Below, piece by piece: positions 15,991-24,247 of a stretch of 64,000 bases of DNA (within the stretch, counting starts at the first letter, position 1; every line of letters starts with the position of its first letter). Origin of the DNA: Pseudotabrizicola sp. (GTDB lineage: Bacteria > Pseudomonadota > Alphaproteobacteria > Rhodobacterales > Rhodobacteraceae); NCBI RefSeq assembly GCF_030684215.1, contig NZ_JAUXOV010000063.1:1-64000 (forward strand), read 5' to 3'. Position numbers and translations under genes: made by a program. Under the pieces are notes generated by a model that did not search any database, was not told where the DNA came from, and saw only the letters and a list, made by a program, of their open reading frames with translations.

Positions 15991-17286
15991 ATGACCGAAC
16001 TTTTGCTGGGCCAGGTGCTGCACTTCACTGCCGATCCGTTTGAACAGGGGCTTACCGCCGCCTGTCTGGATGAAGCGCTGGTGATTGAGGGCGGCCGCAT
16101 CATTGCCGTAGGCCCCGCCGACGCGCTGCGCCGCCAGCACCCACAGGCCCGCGTGACCGACTATGGCCGCGCCCTGATCAGTGCCGGGTTTGTCGATGCC
16201 CATGTGCATTACCCACAAACCGCGATCATCGCCTCTTGGGGCAAGCGCCTGATCGACTGGCTGAACAGCTATACCTTCCCCGAAGAAATGCGCTTTTCGA
16301 ACCTTCCTTACGCGCAAGCGGTGGCAAACCGCTATTTCGACCTGACAGTTTCGAACGGAACCACCTCGGTCTGCTCTTATTGCACCATCCACCCCGAAAG
16401 CGTCGATGCCTTCTTCACCGCAGCTGCCACGCGCAACCAGCGCGTCTGGGCAGGAAAAACCTGCATGGACCGCAATGCGCCCGAAGGCCTGCGCGACACC
16501 CCGCAATCCGCCTACGACGACAGCAAAGCTTTGCTGGGTAAGTGGCACGCACAGGGTCGTGCATCCTATGTCATCACCCCGCGGTTTTCGCCCACTTCCA
16601 CGCCCGAACAGCTGCACGCCCTCGGCACGCTCTGGCGCGAACACCCCGATTGCCTGATGCAAACCCACCTGTCAGAGCAAACAGACGAAATCGCTTGGGT
16701 CAAAGACCTGTTCCCCCAGTCGCGCGACTATCTCGATACTTATGAGGCACAGGGCCTGTTGCGCGAAGGCGCGATCTACGGCCACGCCATTCATCTGACG
16801 CCGCGCGAAAAAGCCCGCCTGAAGGAAGCCGGAGCCAGCCTGATCCACTGCCCGACCTCCAACACCTTCATCGGCTCGGGCCTGTTTGACATGGGCGGGC
16901 TAAAGGCGGCAGGCCAGCGCATTGGCCTTGCGACCGACACCGGTGGAGGATCGTCGTTTTCGATGCTGCGCACGATGGCTGCGGCCTATGAGGTCGGCCA
17001 ACTTGCGGGCCGCGCCCTGCATCCGGCGGAACTGTGGTGGCTGGCAACCCAAGGTTCCGCCCGCGCGCTGCACGCTGATCACCAGATCGGCAACATCGCG
17101 CCGGGGATGGAGGCGGATCTGGTCGTCGTCGATCTCGCCTCAACCGCTGCCATCGAACAAGCAACCCGCCGCGCCGCTGATATCTGGCAGGCGCTATTCC
17201 CAACCATCATGATGGGCGACGACCGCGCCATCCGCGCGACATGGGTGGCGGGGGCCTGCGTTCACGGGCAGCAGATCGGGGCTTAA
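15991..17286 (+). CDS. guaD: Guanine deaminase
   Basis: The 431-residue amidohydrolase has the metal-binding FVDAHVHYPQTA, then ASWGKRLIDWLNSYTFPEE, MQTHLSEQTDEI and TDTGGGSSFSMLRTM, all typical of guanine deaminase. It converts guanine to xanthine plus ammonia with a zinc ion. RBS GAAGGGGACC lies before the ATG. An 8-oxoguanine deaminase gene lies close by on the other strand, so the area handles purine bases. Confidence 0.93.
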   Translation: MTELLLGQVLHFTADPFEQGLTAACLDEALVIEGGRIIAVGPADALRRQHPQARVTDYGRALISAGFVDAHVHYPQTAIIASWGKRLIDWLNSYTFPEEMRFSNLPYAQAVANRYFDLTVSNGTTSVCSYCTIHPESVDAFFTAAATRNQRVWAGKTCMDRNAPEGLRDTPQSAYDDSKALLGKWHAQGRASYVITPRFSPTSTPEQLHALGTLWREHPDCLMQTHLSEQTDEIAWVKDLFPQSRDYLDTYEAQGLLREGAIYGHAIHLTPREKARLKEAGASLIHCPTSNTFIGSGLFDMGGLKAAGQRIGLATDTGGGSSFSMLRTMAAAYEVGQLAGRALHPAELWWLATQGSARALHADHQIGNIAPGMEADLVVVDLASTAAIEQATRRAADIWQALFPTIMMGDDRAIRATWVAGACVHGQQIGA

Positions 17287-17292
17287 ACCCAC

Positions 17293-17622
17293 TCAGTCAA
17301 AGCCGAATTCCCAGCCATCGGGCAGGAAATCATAGGCCACGCCAATCTCGCTCACCTTGCGCTCCTCCTCCCAGATCGCCTCTGGGGTGATGCGCAAGGG
17401 GGCCTTGGTGGTTACAATAAGCGTCTCGCCTTCCTTGTCGCGCTCGGTGGCAAAACCCTTGGCCTGCAATGCTTTTTCACACACCTTCCAGTTCGCCTCA
17501 TCGCTTTCTGCCAGCAAATAGAACTCCACCACCGACATCTGCGGCAGCGTGGCGCCACCCTTTTTCATCTCAGCGAAACTGTCAAAGGTCTCGCGCTGCT
17601 GCGCCTCAAAATCATGTGACAT
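17293..17622 (-). CDS. RraB-family regulator (ribonuclease E inhibitor B-like)
   Basis: A 109-residue acidic protein (MSHDFEAQQRETFDSFAEMK … VVEFYLLAESDEANWKVCEKALQAKGFATE … YDFLPDGWEFGFD) matches the RraB family. The E. coli member binds RNase E and changes which transcripts are degraded. Here the gene sits 1 bp downstream of the 8-oxoguanine deaminase gene on the same strand, so it is co-transcribed with a purine salvage enzyme. It converges with guaD. Role in RNA decay is by homology only. Confidence 0.8.
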   Translation of the reverse strand: MSHDFEAQQRETFDSFAEMKKGGATLPQMSVVEFYLLAESDEANWKVCEKALQAKGFATERDKEGETLIVTTKAPLRITPEAIWEEERKVSEIGVAYDFLPDGWEFGFD

Positions 17623-17623
17623 A

Positions 17624-18964
17624 TCAGTCCCTCAGCTTGCGCGCCAAAGCGTTTTGCCGCTCGACGATCCTGGGCAGCTCTATCGTAACCATCTGCCCTT
17701 CGGCAACCACCCTGCGCCCTTCGACAAACAGATCGCGCACCCGGCCCGGCCCGCAAAGAACCAGCGCCGCCACCGGGTCCCACGACCCCGCCGCCTCAAC
17801 CCCCGACACGTCCCAGATCGCGACATCGGCCCGCTTGCCGGGGCTCAGCGACCCGCAATCGTGCCGCCCCAGCACCTGCGCACCCCCAAGGGTCGCAATC
17901 TCCAGCGCCTCACGCGCGCTCATCGCATCGGCCCCGCGCGCAACCCGCTGCAACAATAACGCCTGCCGCGCCTCACCGATCAGGTTCCCCGCGTCATTGC
18001 TGGCCGATCCGTCCACGCCAAGACCCACCGAAACCCGGGCATCGCGCATCGCACGCACCGGCGCAATCCCCGACCCCAACCGACAGTTGGAGCACGGGCA
18101 ATGCGCGACCCCGGTCCCACTGCGGGCAAACAGATCAATCTCGCCCGCGTCCAGCTTTACGCAATGCGCGTGCCAGACGTCTGGCCCTGTCCAACCCAGA
18201 TCTTCGGCATATTGCCCCGGCCGCACACCGAACTTGGCCAACGAATAGGCGATATCCTCGTCATTTTCCGCCAGATGGGTGTGCAACATCACCCCTTTGT
18301 CGCGCGCAAGCAGTGCTGCATCGCGCATAAGGTCACGACTGACCGAAAACGGCGAGCACGGTGCCAGCCCCACCCGCACCATCGCGCCCTCGGCAGGGTC
18401 GTGAAACGCATCTACCACCCGGATCATATCTTCCAGAATGGCCGCCTCACGCTCGACCAGACTGTCAGGCGGCAGACCACCCTCCGACTCGCTAATGCTC
18501 ATCGCGCCACGTGTGGGATGAAAGCGCAAGCCAACGATGGCCGCCGCCTCAATGGTGTCTTCCAGCCGCGCGCCGTTCGGATAGAGATACAGATGGTCAG
18601 ACGACAGGCTGCACCCGGTCAGCGCCATCTCGGCCAAACCCACCTGCGCAGACACAAACATCTCCTCTGGCCCGAACCGCGCCCAGATCGGATAGAGCGT
18701 CTTCAGCCAACCAAACAGCAACGCATCCTGCCCACCCGGCACCGCCCGCGTCAGCGTCTGGTACAAATGATGATGCGTGTTCACCAACCCCGGCGTCACC
18801 ACACAGCCCCGCGCCTCAACCACCTCGGCCCCCGGCGCGTCAATCCCCGGCCCCACAGCGGCAATCACGCCCCCGCGCAGCAAGACATCCGCCCCCGCCA
18901 ATTCCCGGCGGCTGGCGTCCATGGTCACCACAACATCGGCATTTCTGATCAGAATATCACGCAA
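17624..18964 (-). CDS. 8-oxoguanine deaminase (amidohydrolase)
   Basis: The 446-residue amidohydrolase has the N-terminal GLVNTHHHLYQTLTRA metal site, DHLYLYPNGARLEDTI, HTHLAENDEDIAY, AHCVKLD and GLGVDGSASND. This pattern fits the family that includes P. aeruginosa 8-oxoguanine deaminase and the s-triazine hydrolases. The cytosine-like specificity residues point to 8-oxoguanine, whose deamination gives urate. The nearby guanine deaminase suggests purine catabolism or damaged-base disposal. A triazine or pterin substrate remains possible. Confidence 0.85.
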   Translation of the reverse strand: MRDILIRNADVVVTMDASRRELAGADVLLRGGVIAAVGPGIDAPGAEVVEARGCVVTPGLVNTHHHLYQTLTRAVPGGQDALLFGWLKTLYPIWARFGPEEMFVSAQVGLAEMALTGCSLSSDHLYLYPNGARLEDTIEAAAIVGLRFHPTRGAMSISESEGGLPPDSLVEREAAILEDMIRVVDAFHDPAEGAMVRVGLAPCSPFSVSRDLMRDAALLARDKGVMLHTHLAENDEDIAYSLAKFGVRPGQYAEDLGWTGPDVWHAHCVKLDAGEIDLFARSGTGVAHCPCSNCRLGSGIAPVRAMRDARVSVGLGVDGSASNDAGNLIGEARQALLLQRVARGADAMSAREALEIATLGGAQVLGRHDCGSLSPGKRADVAIWDVSGVEAAGSWDPVAALVLCGPGRVRDLFVEGRRVVAEGQMVTIELPRIVERQNALARKLRD

Positions 18965-19076
18965 AACAGGTTCCTCCGCCCCTTCGGTGGAACCTATGGC
19001 GGGCCGACAGAAGGGGAAAGGACTCGGTCACCGCTCATAAATCCTAGCAAACCCACGCCCCAAAACGCAAGCCACC

Positions 19077-19142
19077 CATTTTCTGTTCAAAAATATCCTC
19101 AGGGGGTGAGGCCAAAGGCCGAGGGGGCTGAAAGCCCCCTTT
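19077..19142. repeat. Dispersed intergenic repeat, family 1 (copy 2)
   Basis: ATTTTCTGTTCAAAAATATC followed by CTCAGGGGGTGAGG repeats the element at 425-495, and ends with GAGGGGGCTGAAAGCCCCCTT, a terminator-like hairpin. It abuts the stop of the hisN-like gene and may end its transcript. Confidence 0.7.
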
Positions 19143-19940
19143 TCAACCGTTCAGCAAAGCCAAAGCCTCGGCATGCATCGCCCGGTTCGCCGCCGCCAAC
19201 ACCTGACCTCCCTGATGGCACGGCGCCCCCTGCCAGTTGGTCACCACACCGCCCGCGGCCTCGATCACCGCAATCGGGGCCTGCACGTCATAGGCTTGCA
19301 ACCCGGCCTCGATCACCAGATCAACCTGCCCGGCCGCCAGTAGCGCATAGCCATAGCAATCCATCCCATAGCGCACGAGCCGCACCCGGTCCGCTACCCG
19401 ACGAAAGGCTGCGTGTTCCGTCGCCGTCCCAACCTCAGGAAAGGTGGACAGCATGATCGCCTCTGCCAAAGGCCGCGCCGTCCGGCAGCTCAAACCGGAC
19501 GCGCCCAAAGGCCCGTCAACCCGCGCCAGACCGAAGCCGCCCTCGAAGCGCTCCCGAATAAAGGGCTGATCAATCAGGCCATAAACCGGGCCGGTTTCAT
19601 CCGCTACAGAGATCAGCACACCCCATGTCGGCGTGCCGCACAGATAGCCGCGCGTGCCGTCAATGGGGTCTAACACCCAAGTCAGCCCCGAGGTGCCCGC
19701 CTTTGGGCCATATTCTTCGCCCAGAATGGCATCTTCGGGGCGGCGCTCGGCCAGAATTGCGCGCATACGCTCTTCAGCAAGCCGGTCTGCCACCGTGACC
19801 GGGTCAAAGCGCGCGTCTTCCTTGCTGTCCGCCAACAGGCCGGGTTTGCGAAAATGCAAAAGTGTCGCTTCCCGCGCGGCATCGGCCAGCGCATGGGCGG
19901 TTGCGATCAGATCACGCGTCAACTCTGTCGTCAGGTTCAT
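19143..19940 (-). CDS. hisN: Inositol-monophosphatase-family histidinol phosphatase
   Basis: The 265-residue protein shows the IMPase family metal motifs: ILGEEYG, WVLDPIDGTRGYLCG and YGYALLAAGQVDLVIEAGLQAYDVQAPIAVIEAAGG. Alphaproteobacterial proteins of this length and with GTPTWGVLI belong to the HisN branch, which dephosphorylates histidinol phosphate. No other his gene is nearby, so generic inositol phosphatase activity is possible. A repeat hairpin follows the stop. Confidence 0.85.
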   Translation of the reverse strand: MNLTTELTRDLIATAHALADAAREATLLHFRKPGLLADSKEDARFDPVTVADRLAEERMRAILAERRPEDAILGEEYGPKAGTSGLTWVLDPIDGTRGYLCGTPTWGVLISVADETGPVYGLIDQPFIRERFEGGFGLARVDGPLGASGLSCRTARPLAEAIMLSTFPEVGTATEHAAFRRVADRVRLVRYGMDCYGYALLAAGQVDLVIEAGLQAYDVQAPIAVIEAAGGVVTNWQGAPCHQGGQVLAAANRAMHAEALALLNG

Positions 19941-20043
19941 TGTGCTGTCCCCTCGCTCAGGGGGCGAAGCACCCCCGACACATGCAGGCGCTACCGCTGC
20001 CCTGTGCCGGGGTCAAGATCAAGCTGGCCGCAAGGGCCGGACC

Positions 20044-20409
20044 TCAGGCTGCTTCGCTCAGAACGCGGGCCAGGTCGAACAGGCGGCGGCGCTGCGCTTC
20101 TGGGATCGCGTAGTAAGACCGCACCAGCTCCAGTGCTTCTTTGTCGGCGAAGAAATCACCTGCCGGGGCTGCGGTGGTCGTCGAGTTTTCAGACGACAAG
20201 CCTTCAAAGAAGAACGAGATCTGCACACCCAGCGTGTCGGCAATATCCCAAAGCCGGGAGGCGCTGACCCGGTTCATACCGGTTTCATATTTCTGAATCT
20301 GCTGGAATTTGATCCCAACCTTGTCCGCAAGCTGTTGTTGGGTCATCCCCACCATCCAACGACGATGGCGAATGCGCTTTCCAACATGTGCATCAACTGG
20401 GTGTTTCAT
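20044..20409 (-). CDS. XRE-family transcriptional regulator
   Basis: The 121-residue protein begins with a helix-turn-helix domain (GKRIRHRRWMVGMTQQQLADKVGIKFQQIQKYETGMNRVSASRLWDIADTL) followed by a short C-terminal region with VRSYYAIPEAQRRRLFDLARVL. This architecture is widely conserved among alphaproteobacteria, but I know of no settled target. It is divergent from the quinone oxidoreductase gene across a 354-bp gap containing two inverted repeats. Confidence 0.88.
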   Translation of the reverse strand: MKHPVDAHVGKRIRHRRWMVGMTQQQLADKVGIKFQQIQKYETGMNRVSASRLWDIADTLGVQISFFFEGLSSENSTTTAAPAGDFFADKEALELVRSYYAIPEAQRRRLFDLARVLSEAA

Positions 20410-20534
20410 TTAGAAATTCTCCGACCTGTTACGTCCCCTACGTTAACCTAAGCAACAATCGTGCCAAAGTAAGGATATTTCGTCTGCGGCCTGAATTTTC
20501 ACAGAGTTGTTCGATTCTGGCACAGAATTAACCG

Positions 20535-20562
20535 TTTGAATTGCACAAGTGACCAATTCAAA
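20535..20562. promoter_or_regulatory. Inverted repeat TTTGAATTG-N10-CAATTCAAA
   Basis: Perfect 9-bp arms with a 10-bp spacer lie in the shared promoter region of the divergent XRE regulator and oxidoreductase genes. The size and AT-rich arms fit a dimeric repressor operator, the neighbouring XRE protein being one candidate. No experimental link is known to me. Confidence 0.45.
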
Positions 20563-20730
20563 ACCTGCTTACCTCTGGAGGAACACGCAGAGTGAAAACT
20601 CGCGCCTAACGTGTTTCGCATTTTGCTATTCATTTTGCAACACTTTTGCAGGTTGTGCCGAGCATACTCCCACAGGCAGAGGCTGTGCTGACGGGATGAT
20701 TGGCCCACTGGCCCTGCGCGACACGGCGCA

Positions 20731-20758
20731 TTATCCTGCAAGCAATCAGACAGGATAA
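20731..20758 (+). promoter_or_regulatory. Inverted repeat TTATCCTG-N12-CAGGATAA over the RBS
   Basis: Perfect 8-bp arms end 5 bp before the ATG at 20764. The right arm contains the Shine-Dalgarno (AGGATAA). In mRNA the hairpin would hide the ribosome site; in DNA it could be an operator. Confidence 0.45.
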
Positions 20759-20763
20759 CAAAA

Positions 20764-21726
20764 ATGCGCGCTTGGCAGATCGATGAGCTTTCCACCCCCG
20801 CCCGGCTGATCGAAATGCCGCTCCCGACACCCGGCCCGGGCCATGCGCTTGTACGCATCCATGCCTGCGCACTGAACTTCGCCGATCTGTTGATGGCACA
20901 GGGCAAGTATCAGTCCAAGCCGCCGCTGCCGTTCACCCCCGGGCTGGAGCTTGCGGGCGAGGTGGTGGCACTGGGGCCCGACACGCCCGGACCAGCCCCC
21001 GGAACCCGCGTTGCCTGCTATGCGGGTCACGGCGGACTGGCCGAATTTGGCTGCTTCCCCGTAAAGCGCCTCATCCCCCTGCCTGACACCATGCCCTATG
21101 ACCATGCCAGCGCCTTTCTGATCGCTTACGGCACCTCACACCTTGCGCTCTGGCACAAGGCTCGCGTGCAACCGGGTGAGACACTTTTGGTCACAGGTGC
21201 CGCAGGCGGCGTTGGCCTCACGGCGATAGAGGTGGGAAAGCGCATGGGGGCCCGCATCATTGCAACCGCTCGCGGGGCGGAAAAGCTGGCCGTGGCACAG
21301 GCGGCAGGGGCCGATCACCTTATCGACAGCGACGCAGCCGATCTCAAAGATCAGCTCAAGGCGCTTGGCGGGGTTGATGTGGTCTATGATACTGTTGGCG
21401 GTGCGGGCTTTGACGCGGCCCTGCGCGCCACCCGCCCTGATGGCCGCATCCTGTGCATCGGCTTCGCCGGGGGCGAGGTGCCAAAGCCCGCCGCCAATAT
21501 TCTGCTGGTCAAGAATATATCTGTCATCGGCTTTTGGTGGGGCGCATACCTCGATTTCGCCCCGGATCTGTTGACGCAAAGCCTTGCCACCCTGATGGGT
21601 TGGTATGCCACCGGCGGCCTGCGCCCCCATATCTCGCATCACCTGCCGCTAGAGGCGCTCCCCGAGGGGCTGGCGCTGCTATGTGACCGCAAGGCCACGG
21701 GCAAAGTGGTGATTCATCTGGCCTGA
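20764..21726 (+). CDS. NADPH:quinone oxidoreductase-family dehydrogenase
   Basis: The 320-residue MDR-superfamily protein has NFADLLMAQGKYQ, PFTPGLELAGEV and the nucleotide-binding VTGAAGGVGLTAIEVGKRMGARIIATA. It lacks the catalytic-zinc cysteines of alcohol dehydrogenases, as expected for the Qor/zeta-crystallin branch, which reduces quinones or enones with NADPH in the cytosol. Its RBS is embedded in an inverted repeat. It converges with wrbA, another quinone reductase; a shared bidirectional terminator separates them. Confidence 0.9.
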   Translation: MRAWQIDELSTPARLIEMPLPTPGPGHALVRIHACALNFADLLMAQGKYQSKPPLPFTPGLELAGEVVALGPDTPGPAPGTRVACYAGHGGLAEFGCFPVKRLIPLPDTMPYDHASAFLIAYGTSHLALWHKARVQPGETLLVTGAAGGVGLTAIEVGKRMGARIIATARGAEKLAVAQAAGADHLIDSDAADLKDQLKALGGVDVVYDTVGGAGFDAALRATRPDGRILCIGFAGGEVPKPAANILLVKNISVIGFWWGAYLDFAPDLLTQSLATLMGWYATGGLRPHISHHLPLEALPEGLALLCDRKATGKVVIHLA

Positions 21727-21817
21727 CATCAGGGCGCGACGGCCCGGCAGAGGGCCTGTCCGGGATGCGCGCCTCGTTTCGCAATGCAATCTCGCACCAT
21801 CGCCTGACGGCCGGAAT

Positions 21818-21841
21818 AAAGGGGCGGCAAAGCGCCCCTTT
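21818..21841. terminator. Bidirectional terminator between qor-like gene and wrbA
   Basis: AAAGGGGCG pairs perfectly with CGCCCCTTT around a 6-nt loop. A and T runs on both sides let it serve both convergent genes. Confidence 0.85.
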
Positions 21842-21850
21842 GTCTTGCAT

Positions 21851-22444
21851 TCAGCGCTTTAGCTTGGCCGCGATCTCGACGGTGCGTTTGGCCTGATGCC
21901 CGATAGATGCACGGGCCTTGTCGTCAAAATCCGCGCCTTGGGTGTGGCTGTAGCCATAAGGGTTGCCACCTGTCGCAAACAGCGCCTGATCGGTGTAGCC
22001 GGGGGCAACGATTACCGAGCCCCAATGCATGAAGGTGGTGTAAAGGCCCAGAATGGTCGCCTCTTGGCCACCATGCGGATTTTGCGCGCTGGTCATGGCG
22101 CTGACAGCTTTGTTCGCCAGCTTGCCGCTGCCCCATTGGCCGCCCAGCGTATCAATAAAGGCGCGAAGTTGGCTGGGCGCAGAACCGAAACGGGTGGGGG
22201 CCGAAAAGATATAGGCGTCGGCCCATTCCATGTCTTCAGGGGTCGCCGCAGGAATCGAAGATGCCTTTTCAACCTGGGCCTTCCAAGCATCCTGACCGTT
22301 CACCGCAGCTTCTGGCGCGGTCTCGACGATGCGAAGCAGCTTGACCTCTGCCCCTGCAGCGCGGGCAGCTTCGGCGGCGATCTCGGCCATCTGATGATTG
22401 GTGCCGTAAGTAGAATAGAACAGGATGGCGAGCTTGACAGACAT
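21851..22444 (-). CDS. wrbA: NAD(P)H:quinone oxidoreductase WrbA
   Basis: The 197-residue flavodoxin-like protein has the FMN-binding [39 protein letters not shown] and the WrbA hallmark GGNPYGYSH. It reduces quinones by two electrons, limiting redox cycling. I trimmed the track start to the ATG giving [11 protein letters not shown] because GGAGG lies 7 bp upstream of it. Its neighbour across the terminator is a second quinone oxidoreductase. Confidence 0.93.
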   Translation of the reverse strand: MSVKLAILFYSTYGTNHQMAEIAAEAARAAGAEVKLLRIVETAPEAAVNGQDAWKAQVEKASSIPAATPEDMEWADAYIFSAPTRFGSAPSQLRAFIDTLGGQWGSGKLANKAVSAMTSAQNPHGGQEATILGLYTTFMHWGSVIVAPGYTDQALFATGGNPYGYSHTQGADFDDKARASIGHQAKRTVEIAAKLKR

Positions 22445-22622
22445 GGCGGAGCCTCCGGGCTGGGTTAATTTGATCACAGCCTAGACTTGTGCATTAGGCA
22501 TGAAAACTCCAAGGCGTTGCGCATCCTTCGTGCGGATACGCACACAGAAGCGGCGTCGAAAGGCAGCGCTTTTCCAAACAGGCTGTTGGCGCTAACGTAG
22601 CGTTGAGCAAAAGGACGTCGCC

Positions 22623-23567
22623 ATGCAAGCCCCCATTCTGACCCTGACGTTGAACCCTGCGCTGGATATGGCAACTTCTGTGCCAGACATCATTCCCGGT
22701 CACAAACTGCGCTGCACCGACCCGCAACTGGACCCCGGTGGTGGCGGGCTGAACGTCAGCCGCGCGATCAGGGCTCTGGGGGGCGATTCGCTTGCTCTGG
22801 TGGCACTTGGCGGGTTGACGGGAGATCGGCTGGCGGGGCTGATCCGTGCCGAAGGGGTAACGTTCCTGTCGATCCTTGGCCCCGGTGAGACACGCCAAAG
22901 CCTGACGGTGACAGAAGATGCCTCTGGCAAGCAGTACCGATTCATGCTGCCCGGCCCGCTTTGGGGTGCGGCAGAAAGGGCGCGGGTGTTTACCCTGCTT
23001 TCCGCCACGGCGCGGCCGGGTGGCTATAGTGTGATTTCGGGCAGTCAGCCTCCGGGTGTGCCAGCCGATTTCCCTGGCCAACTGGCAGCCAGCATGGAGG
23101 GGTCTTTGGTGGTGCTGGACACCTCTGGCGCGGCCTTGTCAGAGGCGGTTCACCACCCGATTGCCGGGCTGGAGGTGCTGCGGATGGACGGTGAAGAAGG
23201 CGAGGAACTGGCCGGGCGCAAGCTTGAAACGCTGGCCGAGACGGCGGATTTCGCGGCGGAACTGGTGGCGCGCGGTGTTGCGCGCCGGGTGATCGTGGCG
23301 CGCGGGGCGGAAGGAAACGTGCTGGCCGAGGCCGGGCGGCGGCTGTTTTCGCCCGCGCCGCGCGTGCGGGTCAGATCGACCGTCGGCGCGGGCGACAGTT
23401 TCGTGGCGGCCTTTGTTCTGAGCCTTGCGCGCGGGCAAGATGCGGCACAGGCGCTTGGCATGGCATCTGCGGCGGCAGCGGCGGCGGTGATGACCGATGC
23501 CACGCAACTCTGCCGCGCCGAGGACGTGATGCGCCTGATGCCAGAGGCCGCGGCGCGCGAGATTTAG
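22623..23567 (+). CDS. 1-phosphofructokinase-family hexose kinase (PfkB type)
   Basis: The 314-residue ribokinase-fold protein begins LTLTLNPALDMATSVPDIIPGHKLR and has the substrate GGGGLNVSRAIRALGG and the C-terminal anion hole STVGAGDSFVAAFVL with the catalytic Asp. This subfamily phosphorylates fructose-6-phosphate, fructose-1-phosphate or tagatose-6-phosphate. No PTS or sugar operon lies nearby to fix the substrate. RBS AAAGGACG precedes the ATG. The stop overlaps the end of the convergent next gene by 4 bp. Confidence 0.88.
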   Translation: MQAPILTLTLNPALDMATSVPDIIPGHKLRCTDPQLDPGGGGLNVSRAIRALGGDSLALVALGGLTGDRLAGLIRAEGVTFLSILGPGETRQSLTVTEDASGKQYRFMLPGPLWGAAERARVFTLLSATARPGGYSVISGSQPPGVPADFPGQLAASMEGSLVVLDTSGAALSEAVHHPIAGLEVLRMDGEEGEELAGRKLETLAETADFAAELVARGVARRVIVARGAEGNVLAEAGRRLFSPAPRVRVRSTVGAGDSFVAAFVLSLARGQDAAQALGMASAAAAAAVMTDATQLCRAEDVMRLMPEAAAREI

Positions 23568-24190
23568 GCGGCGCTTTCGGGCAAGGCTGTCGGCGGTGCA
23601 AGGATCAGCCGCGCCCCGTTATCCCAACGCGGCACCACCCGCGCGGGCCCCTGCGACTGCGATGCCGCCTCGGCCAGATGGCGCATCAGGGTGTCTTGTC
23701 CGCAATCGAACAGGTCAACCAATATATGCAGCCGCGCCCTTGTCCAGCGTGTCAGAACCGAGGGCCGCCATTGTGGTCCGCGCAGGCCAAGCGTGCGGGC
23801 GGCGTCATCGGTCGGCGTGATACGCAAACTCGGGCGGCTGCGCGGCGGGTGATGCACTGCAATGGCTGCGATCTGCGTCCAGTCCAAGGCTATCGGCTCA
23901 CGCTGTCTTGTGTTGCTGGCGGGATAGACCCGCACCCCCTTTGTCGAGACTGACAGCAAGGGCGTGCCCGCGTTGTATATTGGAATGCGCAAAAGCAGGA
24001 AACCGAGTGCAAACAGCAGACACAAGCCCCCGATCAACAGCGCGCTGGAACTGTCACCATAAAGGCCCAACCAAAGTATGGGCAAGCCAAGCGCCGCAAA
24101 CAGCACGACCATAAAAACGCGGCCCATGGCCGCTATTCGATAGGTCAGCCTTGCGGCAGGTCCGGCATGAAAGGTGATTTGCTGCGTCAT
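23564..24190 (-). CDS. Hypothetical membrane protein with two N-terminal helices
   Basis: The 208-residue product has two adjacent membrane helices (VFMVVLFAALGLPILWLGL, ALLIGGLCLLFALGFLLL) and a soluble tail of about 135 residues. The tail, with SVSTKGVRVYPASNTRQREPIALDWTQIAAIAV, reads like the strands of a bacterial PH-like domain. I do not recognise a specific family. It ends overlapping the convergent PfkB gene and is not obviously in an operon. Confidence 0.7.
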   Translation of the reverse strand: MTQQITFHAGPAARLTYRIAAMGRVFMVVLFAALGLPILWLGLYGDSSSALLIGGLCLLFALGFLLLRIPIYNAGTPLLSVSTKGVRVYPASNTRQREPIALDWTQIAAIAVHHPPRSRPSLRITPTDDAARTLGLRGPQWRPSVLTRWTRARLHILVDLFDCGQDTLMRHLAEAASQSQGPARVVPRWDNGARLILAPPTALPESAA

Positions 24191-24247
24191 CTGCCCTTCC
24201 TTTTCCTGCCGCAGGCCTAGCCGGAAAATCGGGCAGAAAATCGGCGG

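Larger units (their letters stand above)
20410..20763. other. Divergent intergenic region, XRE gene / quinone oxidoreductase
   Basis: This 354-bp stretch is AT-richer than its surroundings and holds two perfect inverted repeats (separate entries). A 69-codon frame at 20549-20758 has no RBS or recognisable composition and I do not call it. Promoters in both directions are expected here, but I cannot point to clear -35/-10 pairs. Confidence 0.5.

Noticed and set aside
20549-20758. 69-codon frame in the XRE/qor gap
   Set aside because: No RBS, overlaps two inverted repeats, and composition is not protein-like.
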